Shown here: piece after piece, positions 24,037 to 36,000 of the stretch
How positions within the stretch are numbered: position 1 is the first letter of the stretch
Layout: every line of letters starts with the position of its first letter
Source: Luscinia megarhynchos
Lineage: Eukaryota; Chordata; Aves; Passeriformes; Turdidae
Direction of reading: 5' to 3'
NCBI GenBank assembly: GCA_034336665.1
Contig: CM067568.1
Span: 8,577,165 to 8,641,164 of the forward strand
Length of the DNA: 64,000 bases
Notes under the pieces: generated by a model
What the model was told of the DNA's origin: nothing
Seen by the model: only the letters and a program-made list of their open reading frames with translations
The model's database searches: none
Position numbers and translations under genes: made by a program

Positions 24037-27000
24037 GTAAGTGGGAAGGGCACAAGGATGCTTGGAATTCGCCCAGGAATTCTTCTGGCTATTCCTGGCA
24101 TGGCTGGAAATTCTTCCTGCACTTCTACACGGGGCTGGAAAGTTTGCTTGGGGCATTCTTGGTGGACACCAGCATTTTTCCAGTTTCTGTTTTTGTAGCT
24201 AAGCTCTGTTCCGAGTTATAGTCTAGTTCCAAAGAGCCTAACCAGAGCTCCTTGTTATCCTCCTGTGCCACCCAAGATTCTTTGCTGGAATTTAGGGCTG
24301 TGTTTCTGTAGAGAAGGGAATGGTTTGGCTTGGAAGAGACCTTGAAGACCATCCATTCCAACCCCTTGGCATGGACAGGGACAGCTCCCACTAGATTGCT
24401 CCAAGCCCATCCAGCTTGGCTTTGAGTGATGTGGCAGCCACAACTTCTCTGGAGTAGCATGGGATAATGTGGCATGGATGAAATGGTTCTGATGGGGGTA
24501 GCAGGGCCTCTGGATGGCTTGTGGGGATTTGGGGTCATGAAGATTAATGGAAGGAGCTGTGGGTTATTCCATGATTTCCCTTGGCTTTCCTGCCCGGCAG
24601 GTTTGTGATCCTCTCAGTGGTGCTCTTCGGGCTGGTGTACAATCCCAACGAGACGTGCTCCCTAAACCTGGTGGACCACGGCCGGGGCTACCTGGGAATC
24701 CTGCTGAGCTGCATGATCGCCGAGCTGGCCATCATCTGGCTCAGCATGCGCGGGAGCATCCTGTACACGGAGCCGCGGGATTCCATGCAGTACGTCCTCT
24801 ATGTCCGACTGGGTAAGCGGCCGGAGCCTCTGCGTGTGTGTGTGCTCTTCCCTGGAGCTCCTGCCCCTGCCCAGGCACGGCCAGGTGGCCGCCGGGGTGT
24901 GCCGTGCATCCCGATGAATCCATAGGCTGCGCCTTGGCACAGCTGTCAGACTGGCAGGCCGTGTCCCAAGCAGCCTCCTTTTCCTCTCATGGAATCTGCT
25001 CCACTTCTGTCTCTCTTTCCCCCCTGTGTTTTCCAAGGATAGAGGTGTAAATCCCAAAGGTTCTGACCCCAAGGTGTTGCCTCTTGACTCACATGATCCA
25101 TCTCTCCAGGCACCGGGAGGAAAATAGGTTTTCCACCTGCTTGTTCCATTTTTCTTCCTATAAGAAATTCCTGTCTCACTCCCTCTCCAAGAACTAGAGC
25201 AGGGGAGAGATTATTCCTTGATTCCTCATTCCCTTTTAGCTTGTTTTCCCTAGGTTCTGTTGCCTTCCAGGTACAGAAATTTAATCAGATTTTTCTGTGC
25301 CGAATGAAGATTTTAAGAGAAAAATCTTTGGAGATGCAGAGCCAAACCCATTCCAAACAAATCATCCCATGGGTTTGCATCCCTGCTTTTTGCCGGGTTG
25401 CTCTCCTGCAGAATCCACTAAAATACGGATAGCCTTGCTTGAAAGCTCAGTCTGGAAGACTTGGAATGCTCAGTGCAAGTCATTTGCAAACAGCAAACAA
25501 ACCTCCCTCTCCAGCTTCCCAGCCAGCTTCCCTAGGGAAGCATGGAGAGTCTGGCAGTTTGTGTTAAAACCAGACTAAGTGGGGCAGGGGAGGTAGGGAG
25601 AATCCAAGGAAAGGTTTTCCTGCCCCCTAAAACACCCCTTCTTCCTTAAACTGTCTGTGTACTCAGGAGTGGGATTTCCTCTGGATTTTGGGTCTTGTAT
25701 TCCCTTTTTCCTGGGTTTTTTGCTGCTGGTGGTTGATCAGTTGTGCTGATGGAAGTGGGAGCGTGACCAGTGCGTGGGCAAGGTCCATGTGACTGTCCCA
25801 ATTTAAGCATGTGCTGTTTAATGCAGAGGAATTTAGGGAATTAACTCCAGTGTGAACCTGTGAATGTCTCATCCCTGCTCCTGCTGCTCCTGTCCTGCAG
25901 CAGGCAAAGGGGAGAGGAGCCAAGGGAAGCAAAACCTAACTCAGGCATAAATTGGATTCATCAGGAACTAGTCCCAGCCCTGATTCCTTGCCCAGGAAAG
26001 CTCTGTCTCCTGGAACTGGTCTTTCCAGGTCTGTAGCAAAGCCACTTATGGAAAGATTCTGTGCCAGCCAGAGATAAGGAGGGTGAGTGGGAGAAGCCAG
26101 ACGGGATTTAGTCTCAGCTCCACCAAAACTTAGGCAGTTCCAAGCAAGGTATTCAGCTTCTCCGCACCTGATTGCTCACGTGTTGTTTGGAATTCTGGGG
26201 AGAAAGTGGAAGGATGGGCACTTCAGAACAGTTTCCCAGTTTTTGTTCCAGGGAAGCACTGTTTCCAGTTTCCAGTTTGTTATCAGAGTCACATGCAAAA
26301 CTGAGGAGCTCCTTAAATGCTGCCTCCCTAGAACTGTTATGGGAAGGACTGCAAAGGTGCTGAGAATGTTTGCTAAGCGTAGTGAGCAGGATTAATCCTG
26401 GATCCACACGATTTATTTTGGATTTGTGAGTCAGGCCAGCTGCCTGAGGTAGTTAAGGTTTGGGTCCTGTCATTCCTGCTGCCTCAGGGTTTCTTTCCAG
26501 TGGCGTGGGAGGAAGGTCTGGATCTCTGATTCAGACCTGTGACACAACCAAGGGCGCTGGCCCCTCCAGGATCCCATTTTTTCAGAGTCGTTTGGAACAT
26601 GTCGCACTTTTGGCTCATCTCCTTACATGTCCCCTTCCAAAGCGTTTTTATACCTATTCCTTGTGAGAAAATGGGGAGAGGAGCTCATCCTTAGGGAAAA
26701 GGCTGCTGTTATCTGTGCTGTTGCTGTTTCTTCCAGCGATCCTGGTGATCGAGTTCGTGTACGCCATCGTGGGCATCGTGTGGCTGACGCAGTACTACAC
26801 CTCCTGCAACGACATCACAGCCAAGAGTGTCACCCTGGGTAGGGAGCTGGAATGTGGCCTGGGAGCATTCCAAGGGATTGGCGGGCATCCTTCATTCCTG
26901 CCTGTGCCGATTGACTCTGGGAAGTGGATGGGAGCTGTCAATGCGGGGCTTGTTTTCCTGTTTATTGCTTGGAACAGTCGTTCCATTCATCTGCCTGTGC

Positions 27001-30000
27001 TGCCGGCACTCAGGCAGGGATCCATGTTCCCAGGGAAGGGCAGTCTGAAAATTCCACTTTTCCCCTTCAGAATGGCTTTACTGTTTTCCTGGAAGCCTTT
27101 CCCAGTCTCCTGGTGGGGATGATGTTAATGGTGCTGTCCCGGATACTCAGGGAGCATTTAATGGCTCCCTAAAACAGCCGGAAGACTCATCCAGCTGCGG
27201 CTTAAAAGCCTTTCCAGAGGATTTCCTTTTGCTGCAGGGGTGTGGGGTGGGAAGTAAGGGTCGGAGCACCTGACTCCCGTTTTTGTTTTTCAGGAATGGT
27301 GGTGTGTAACTGGGTGGTGATCCTGAGTGTGTGCATCACTGTGCTGTGTGTCTTCGATCCCACGGGACGCACCTTCGTCAAGCTCCGCGCCACCAAGCGC
27401 CGGCAGCGCAACCTAAGGACCTACAACCTCAGGTAAGGCAGCATTCCACGAGATCCCAGAATTCCAGGGTGCCTTGGGTGCAAGGGACCTTAAGGATCAC
27501 TGAATTCCAACCCTCTGTCATGTGCAGGGATGCCTTCCGCTAGACAAGATAGCTCCAGCCTCGCCTTGGATGCTTCCATGGATGAGGCAGCCACACCTTC
27601 TCTGGGAAGTCTGTTCCAAGGCCTCACCACTCTCACAGGGAAGCATCTCTTCCCAATATCCCATCCATCCCTGCCCTCTGGCAGTGGGAAGCTATTTCCT
27701 GTTGTCCTGTTCCTCTAGCCCCTTGTCTAAAGTCCCTCTCCAACTCTCTTGAATCCACTTTAGGCACTTTAAGATCTCCCTGGAGCCTCCTCTTGGCCAG
27801 GCTGAGCATTCCCAGCTCTCCCAGCCTGTCTTCATAGCAGACTGAATTTCCCTTCTATCCAAGGACACAATGATTTAAGGAAAGAACCAATAGAGAGTTT
27901 CAGGGTTACCAATGCTGGGTCCTCATGGCTACAGGCACCCAAAATCCTCCCAGAGTCAGGGAATTCCAGGATGGTTTGGGTTGGAAGGGATCTTAAAAGC
28001 CCTTTAAGCCGTGGGCAGGGACACCTTCCACTATACCAAGCTCTGTCCAAGCTGTCCTGGAACACTTGCAGGGATGGGGCAGCTGCAACTTCCTAGGGCA
28101 AGGTTTCTGGAAGGGCATCCTGCTTTTTTGGGATCTTGCCCTTCTCCTTGCCTTGCTGCAGGGAGCATTCTGCTCTGCTGAGGGCATTTTGGGAGGATGC
28201 AGCTCCCTGCCAGGTGCTGTGTGTGGGCACCTGCATCCAAAGGAGGCAAAGCCATGCAGAATCCAGCTGGATTCTGCTTCAATTACTGGATTTGTGGATC
28301 CTCATGAACCCTGCTGACCACAACAACCTGTTTGTCCATATCCCATGGCAGCGTTTTCCATGGAAACAGTGAATCTGTGCTTAAATTTTCCTTACTTTGA
28401 GGCAGCATCTCCTTCCAAACCCCCTTTCTTCCTTTATTTTCCTCTCCAAAATCCAACCTTTTGCCCTGAGGTTTCTCCTATTTAGTCTTGGCCAAGGAAC
28501 AATTCCCTTTGTGTTGGCAGTTGGATCTTTTAATTAAGAATTGATTCCATCTTGGAGCTCCCCAGATGGGGAGAGAAAAAGCTTTTTTTCACCAAGCAAA
28601 GTTTTTTCCAAAGGATTTTTTCCAGTAGGGAACAACACAAACAGGCTTTGTTTCCTTTGATATGTGGCTGTCCTTGAGGAATGTGGCTTTGGAGGGCATC
28701 GGTATCCGAGGGATAAAAAATGAGGCTTTCAAAAAAACAGTCTGTAAATTTCCCATTTTTCATTGGGTATGTGTAAGTTGTATATAATGACTTAGAATGA
28801 GGTCACTTTGGAGGGAAATCTAGCTTTTCTAAGGATAGTGCCTCAAATTCTGTGGGAAGCAGCCTGGGTTTTATTGTGGAATGCCAGATATTCCTCCTGA
28901 CCTTTCCAATATGTTGCAGTAGCCTGAAATATTTGAAATCAGTACCTAGAGTGGTGGTTGCTGCTTGGGATCAGGGCATTCCCAGAAAGAGAAGAAGGAT
29001 GATACTGTAGATGTAGTACTACATCCAAGGAAAAAATTCTTGCCTGTGAGAGTGGTGAGGCACTGGAATGGTTTTCCCAGAGCAGCTGTGGCTGTTCCAT
29101 CCCTGGAAATGTCTAAGGCTGGATGGGGCTTGGAGCAATCTGGGACAGTGGGAGCTGTCACTGCCCATAGCAGGGGGTGGAACTGGAGGAGCTTTGTGAT
29201 CCCTTCCATCTCAAACTACTCCAGAATTCTGTGATGATTTTTCCAAAGCAAATCTGAGCTCCATAGCTTGCACAAGTAAATTCAAACCCACCCCAGAATT
29301 AGCTCCTCTGTGGGGAATTTTATGATTCCAGAAAGCTGAGTGAAGGCCTTTCTCCCTTGGCTGGGTTTTTCCCTCCAGGCCTGCAGCATTTATGGAGAGC
29401 TTGTTCCTGCTGTTCATGGATTTTCCCTCTGGAAAGGGAATGTTAACAGCTGTTAACAAGCAAATGCTGTGGGCTATGGTGTGAAAAACAAACATCAAAT
29501 GTGACTGTTCACTGCTCAGACAATGGTTTCCAAAGGATATATTCCCAACTTCTCCCTCTTGCTGAAAGAAATCCTTTCCAAGGAATAGATGAGGAAGTTC
29601 TCTGCCGGGCTGGATTGTGTCCCACAGTAGTTTTCCTTTGCCAGTGGCATCGTGTGTGTGTGGGCTGGGAAAAAGAAACAACCCAATAAAAGGCTTGGCT
29701 CGTTGTGCCAAGGCTTTTCCAAGGAGCTTTGGAGCTGCTACTGAAGTTGTGGAAGTTTGACGTTAGGAAGAAATAATTTGGGAAAAGATGGAGGGAAAAT
29801 AGCTCAGAGTACACTTGGTTGTTGAACCCCACCAGGGAAATTCTGGAGTTCTTTGGGATCTGGGGGAGCAGAGCCGTGCTGCCACTTCTATTCCCGTTCC
29901 TCTTCTGAAAAGTTGTGGAGAGCTGTTTTCAGATACTCAGGCAGGAGCTGATGGATCCCTGTGGGATCTGCTTCTTCCATTTCCAGCAAATACTCCTTTA

Positions 30001-33000
30001 CCAGCATCTTTTCCCTCCAGGTGCAATCCAACCATGGTCTTAGGCTTATCCTGGTGGATGCCCTTGTGTATCCCTAAAAAAGAAAGAAGCTGTGCACTTC
30101 AACAAGCTTAGCACTCTGGCACGGAATCAGTCCCTACTTCCATGGTGGGAGGTGGAACACAATGATCCTAAAAATCCCTTCTAACCCAAAGCATTCCATG
30201 ATTCTGTGATGGGGAAAAAATGCATGTCTGAAATGCTCAGGGTCTCTTGTGCCTGATCCTGAGGTAGATCTTTTTTCCTCCTGAGTGGTTGCACATCCTG
30301 GCACATGGAGCAGCTGCCAGATTGCAACAGGAGCTTCATTCCGTGCATCCCATTCAGGCTGGATATCAATTATCAAAACAAGTGCTTGATCTTGTGGATT
30401 CACACTTTGCTGGAGCTGGGGAAGGAGCTGGAGCAACAGGGGTGGTTGAGGGAGCCGAGGGGGCTCAGCTTGGGGAAAAGGAGTGTTGGGGGAACCTTTA
30501 TGCCATTTTTCCAGGGACAGCACAGGCTGTGCCACTCCATGTTGGATCCTATGCCATGTTCTGCCTCTCCTCACATTCCTACTCTCCCTTTTATTACCAG
30601 ACACCGCCTGGAAGAGGGACAAGCCAGCAGCTGGACACGCAGGCTCAAAGTGTTCCTTTGCTGCACACGGACAAAGGACTCACAGTCGGTGGGTACCAAA
30701 AATCTCCTGCTGGGAATCAAAATACCAGTGGGAGAAATCCCTGTTTTCCCTCAGGTTAGGATCACATTTGGCAGCACTTCCTGGGCAGCTCCTGTTTCCC
30801 TTTATCAGCCCCTTCCTGAGCATTTTTCCTGTTGTTTCAATCAGTCTCAATCCTTAAGGAGGAGAATTTGGAAATAGGAAAACAAAAACCTGGAAGAATC
30901 ACCAAAATCCTTTTGGATTTCCCGACAGTCAAAAACTACTGTTCAATCTGTAGCTCCATGAGAAGATCATTGGGAACTTTCATGTGCTGCTGTTGGGATT
31001 TTGCCTTGCTGTTCTCTAGCAGGGAAGGATAAAGCCTTGAAATTCCTTCCCCAAAAATTACCATTCTGTTCTCCTTAAAAATCACTGGGAGCAAGTTGGT
31101 GCCTGAGTGTGGGATTCACCAGCATTCCTGAGGACCTGCTGGAGAGGCAAGTCAAACTTCACTGCTGGAAAACTTTGCTTTTGATTTAACTAATTTGGTT
31201 AGAATTCTGAGGATTGGAGGACTCCTGAAGGAGCCAGCAGAACCAGGGAATTGTTCCCAAAGGGAGGAGAAAGTCATAAAAATCAGGAGATTTGTGCACT
31301 TGGAGACACTGAGCTCTGAATTAGTTACAACCTCTCAGGGAAAAAGCTGGGATTTATCAAGGACATTCCAACAAAACCAGCAGTGACCAAAAAATCCGCC
31401 CAGACGTTTAACTCCAGTTAGAAGGGCACGGAAAATGACAGGGAAAACACCAAGGGACCGACCACAGCCGCCTTGTCCTCACTAAATATAGCCCAGAGTT
31501 CATGCTCCAAAAGGATGCAGCAGGAAAAGGAGCACATTGGAAGGAAATGTGAACGTGGAGAGCAAGAGAAATGAGACTGGGATTGAAAGCTCCAAAGGGG
31601 AAGTGGAAAAATAGAGGAGAGTCAGGTGAACGTTTGTTCTTCCCAGGTGATGAATTGAATTAACAGCATTTCTCAGGGAGTGCTTTGGAATTATCCACAG
31701 GTGCAGCTTCCAGAGTGTGGAAGGTTGCAGGAATTGTCACAGCCCTTGTGCAGAAATCCAGCACCATGTCCTGAAATGCTGGCCCTCCCAGGATCCCTTT
31801 CCCTGGCAGAAATGCCACCATGTTCCCTGGGAATGTCCCTCTGGGAAGTTCAAGCCTAGGCCTGCCAGCTCCCAGCTTGTCTGGTGGGGAAATCCATATG
31901 GAAATCCATCTGGAAAACTGGAGCCTAAGGAGCTTTGTGCCCTGGCAGCTCCCACAGCAGCTTTTTCTTGGTGCTCCAGAGCAGAGGTGCTTCCCTTCTC
32001 CCTGAGAGCACATCCGGGTCACCTTGCCCAGGTGCTGGAGACTCCTGTCCTGAGGGCACAGCATGGATGCTGCTTCCTGGGAGAGAGAGCCCTGACAGGC
32101 ACCTGAATGCCCTGAACAACTCCCATTTTTGCAAAGTATTCCAAATATTTAGTGTTCTTTTAAAAAAACTTTCCATTCTGCAGTGGCTTTCTCTCTTTTT
32201 TTTGAGCTTGAAATACAAGTGGATTTCAGACACCTCACATTCCTCGTGCTGTTGAATTTCCACTTTACATCCAGCTTTTGAGTAATCTCCAGCCTCTTTT
32301 CTCTGCAGGAACAAGCTCTGACGTTGTGTCCTGGCATGGCAGCGTGTGGAATGAATGAGCATGTAATGGATCAGGAATAACTCCATTGCTGCCCATCCCA
32401 GACTCCACAGAAAAATAAAAGTGTAGCAGCAGAGGGTCATTGTCCTCTGGGCTGGAAAAGTGTTTTATGGGATGGAAATGGCTTTGGGGAAAGGATCTAG
32501 GGTGAAGTCTGAAGCCTCAGAGCCTTCAGGGTTTGTAGCAGAGCACTCCAGGTGGACAAAAAGGAATAATGTCAGGTGCTCCCACAAAAAGCTGTTCCTT
32601 TGGAGCGGAAAATACGCATTGAACTTCCATCAGGGCCTTTTTTTGTCAGGAGCATCCAGGGTTGTAGCTGCCACTTTGGATTAATTGGTGTTTGTCCTCT
32701 TTCCTGTGAAGGCTCTTGGCATTTCTTGTGAGCTCACAGGAGCCGTGCTAGGATTGATGAGGTCAGGATTTCAAGGATACTGCGGTTGGAATGCCGTTGG
32801 CTTTCCAAAGGCACTGCTGGCACAGAGAGTTGGCACCTGGAGCCCCAGTTTTTAATGGGGATTTAACTGGCTTTTGTAGGGAAGTGAAAAATGACAGAAA
32901 GTCATGCCACATGCCAGGAGTTTGGCAGGGATAAAAGGATGTAGGTCATTCCTGCAGGGAAGAGAAGGGATTTACTGTCTTGATGGTCAAAGAAGGGAGA

Positions 33001-36000
33001 GGAGAAATCCTGTCCTGGAGTGCTCAGGGTTTCCACAACACTCCAGTCTTGTGGGTTTTGAGGCTGGATAAAGGTTACTATGAAAATACAGGATAAAGGT
33101 TCAGGGTGATCATCTTTGTAGGAAAAATTTTGGATGGCAGGAGTCAAATATGGACCACTGGTGGGTATACAGCTCCACGTTGCTCCAGCCTCTGGATCAT
33201 CCTTGTCCGTAGGCTGGAGTAATGACAGGTCAGCACTGACCTATGTTCCAGCCCCTTTCCAGCCTCCCAAAATATTCTTCTGTAAGGTCTTGTGGGTTTT
33301 TTCCTGTAGCACAGAGCAAAAAGTGGGAAAAGGACATTTCTCCTCAAAATATCTTTTTCCCTCTGCTCCAGAACCTCTCCTTCACCCTCTCAGGTCACTT
33401 CCATTTCTGTCCCTCCTTTTTTGGGTTTGGTCACCTTCATTCCTGGGAATTCTGCATTCAGTGACTCAGTTTTTACTTTTCATGCCTTTTGCTTGGGTGT
33501 CATCCAAAGTAAACCTGGAAAAGCCTGGCAATAGGGCAAAAAAATCCCAGGTTTGGGATAAATTTGGGCAAGTTAAATTTGGGCAGAAGGATCCCAGGTC
33601 TGGAATAAGAACAGGCAAGTTAAACGTGAGCAATAGGGTCCCAGGTCTGGGGTAAATTTGGGGAAAGGTTTCCAGATTTGGGTTAAGTTTGGGCAAGAGG
33701 ATCTCAGGTCTGGGAAAAAGAATCCCAGGGCAAAGTTAGAGTTGGAGAGACTCTTAAATAGGACGAAATTAGTGGGTTTTTGTCATGGAATGGCCTTTAT
33801 TCTGCTTTAGAGTAGAAAGGATGACTCCGAGGTTGCACTGGATTGGGATTTGCTTGGTTTTCATCCCATTTTCTCTGTTTTCTTTTATAGAGAGAGCCAA
33901 AACTGTTCCCTTTCCCTCCCTTTGTCCTTCGTGAGCTGTTTGGATGTCGAGGTGCCCACACACAGCACAGATCCAGCCCCCGAGTGGGACTGTGCAAAAT
34001 AAACAAGAGACAATAACCATGTGATCAGTCCAGATCTGGCATTCCCTGCAGGAATCTCGTGGCTGTTTTGGAGGCAGAGCTCCAGAAACGAGTCCAGTTC
34101 TCACTCGGTGTCCTGTTTTGAGGCTTCCCACACCCAAACTCCTCCTGCTCCAACCCCTCTCTCCCCGGATTTTGCAGGACGCCTACTCCGAGATCGCGTA
34201 CCTTTTTGCGGAATTTTTCCGAGACCTGGACATTGTCCCCTCCGACATCATTGCGGGGCTGGTTCTCCTGCGGCAGCGGCAGCGGGCCAAGCGCAACGCC
34301 GTGCTGGATGAGGTGGGAAAACCTGGGAATTTCGCTTCCCAGCTGCTCTGGGATTCCCTGGGAAACAGCTGCCTGGCTCTGCCCACCTCATTTCTAGGCT
34401 GTTCTGGCTCACTGAGGTGGGAAAGAAAAACTAATGGTGATTTCAGCAGCTTTTCCTGAGTTTTTCCCTGTGGTTTTTCCCTTTCAAAGGGCTCAGCTGG
34501 TGCTGAGTCAAATCTGGAATTATCTTCTCCAGACAGGTGATACAGGAGGAGCTTTTGATCCCAAAATGGCCTCCAAGGGGGTTGTGGGTACTTGGAAATA
34601 AATGGGAAGATCATTCCCACTGTACAGTGATGTGGAGAAGACTCCAGAAATCTGCAGGGGGGAAAAATTCAGAAATTTCCAAGCTGATGCTGAGGTTTGC
34701 AGATTGTCAAGGCAGTAGGAAATTGATTTATTTTATTGGGGTTTTTTCCCCTTGATTTGAGATTCAGGCTACAGGTGGAAAAATTCCCAGTTTTCTATGC
34801 TGCTGCTGAGGTTTGCAGATTGTCAAGGCAGTAGGAAATTGATTTATTTTAATGTTTTTTTCCCCCTTGAGTTGGGATTCAAATCAGGCAGGAATAAAAC
34901 CATTGGAAGTATTTGAGGGACCTGGTTAGGATATTTGGAAGTGGATTTTTGTCTTGCTGTCACATAGAAGAATTTTTTTGCTTATTTGTGACTTCCAGGC
35001 AAACAATGACATTTTAGCTTTCCTGTCTGGAATGCCAGTGACCAGGAACACCAAATACCTGGATCTGAAGAATGCGGTAAGTCCCAGGCATGTGAGATCC
35101 TCCAAATCCACCTGTGATCCTTGTTTTATTTTCCTCGCTGACTTCTCTTACCCCTTTCTGCCCCTCTTTGAAATAATCCAAGAAATTCCATGAGAATTGA
35201 ATAAAACTTGATTTCTATAGGCTTGATGAGGTGATATTGCTGCAAGAGAGTCAGCACTGTTATCCCTGATTTATTCCTGATTCTGATTCATCCCTGATTT
35301 TGGTTTATCTCTAATTTCTCTCTGATTTAGATTTGTCTGATTTATCCCTGATAACTCCAGGATAACTGAGGTTTTATAGGATGCAACCACAGCACATGGT
35401 CCTAAATTGGCTTTGTGGCCCTCTCCAGGCATCCTCTGGCCTGCTGGAAATGGGATATTTAGGGAGCTCATTTCCAAATGTTAAGGAAACATCTTCCTTA
35501 GCAGCATGGTGCGATACTCAGAGAATTCCTCAGGAATTCAGGCAGAGAAATCTTTGGGAGGGGGTGGCTCTTGCCTGGCATCCCCACCTCGCTCTCCTCA
35601 GTCAGCACAGCGCAGCTGGGAGAGGGGGCTGGCACTCAGCATGTGCCTAACTATGGAAAAAGGGAATGGGGGGAGAAATTGCAAGAGATTCCAGGCTCAG
35701 GGAGTGCCGTGTCTTCCAGCAAGAGATGCAGCGGTACCGGGAGGTGTGTTACTACATGCTCTTCGCCTTGGCTGCCTATGGATGGCCCATTTACCTCATG
35801 AGGAAGCCCACATGTGGGCTCTGCCGCCTGGCCAGATCCTGCTCGTGAGTGCCCACCCTCATCCCTTTTTTCTTGCCTGGTTTTGCCACATTTAGAAATA
35901 CCCTTAGTTTTCCCCCACATTTATTTCATGCCTTTGGTGCTTCCTCCCTGCTCGATTTCTTTTCTGCCTTTTTCTCCTTGTGTTTTTTTCTTTCCATCTC

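Larger units (their letters stand above)
27433..30600 (+). other. DAGLA: DAGLA intron after coding exon 4
   Basis: About 3.2 kb holding CR1 copies in both orientations (27452-27840, 27960-28095, 28960-29240, 30138-30212). The rest is unclassified. Confidence 0.85.
30689..34177 (+). other. DAGLA: DAGLA intron after coding exon 5
   Basis: About 3.5 kb with the unclassified repeat copy B and a degenerate minisatellite (33520-33735). 30700-31700 and 32100-33500 show nothing recognisable. Confidence 0.85.
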
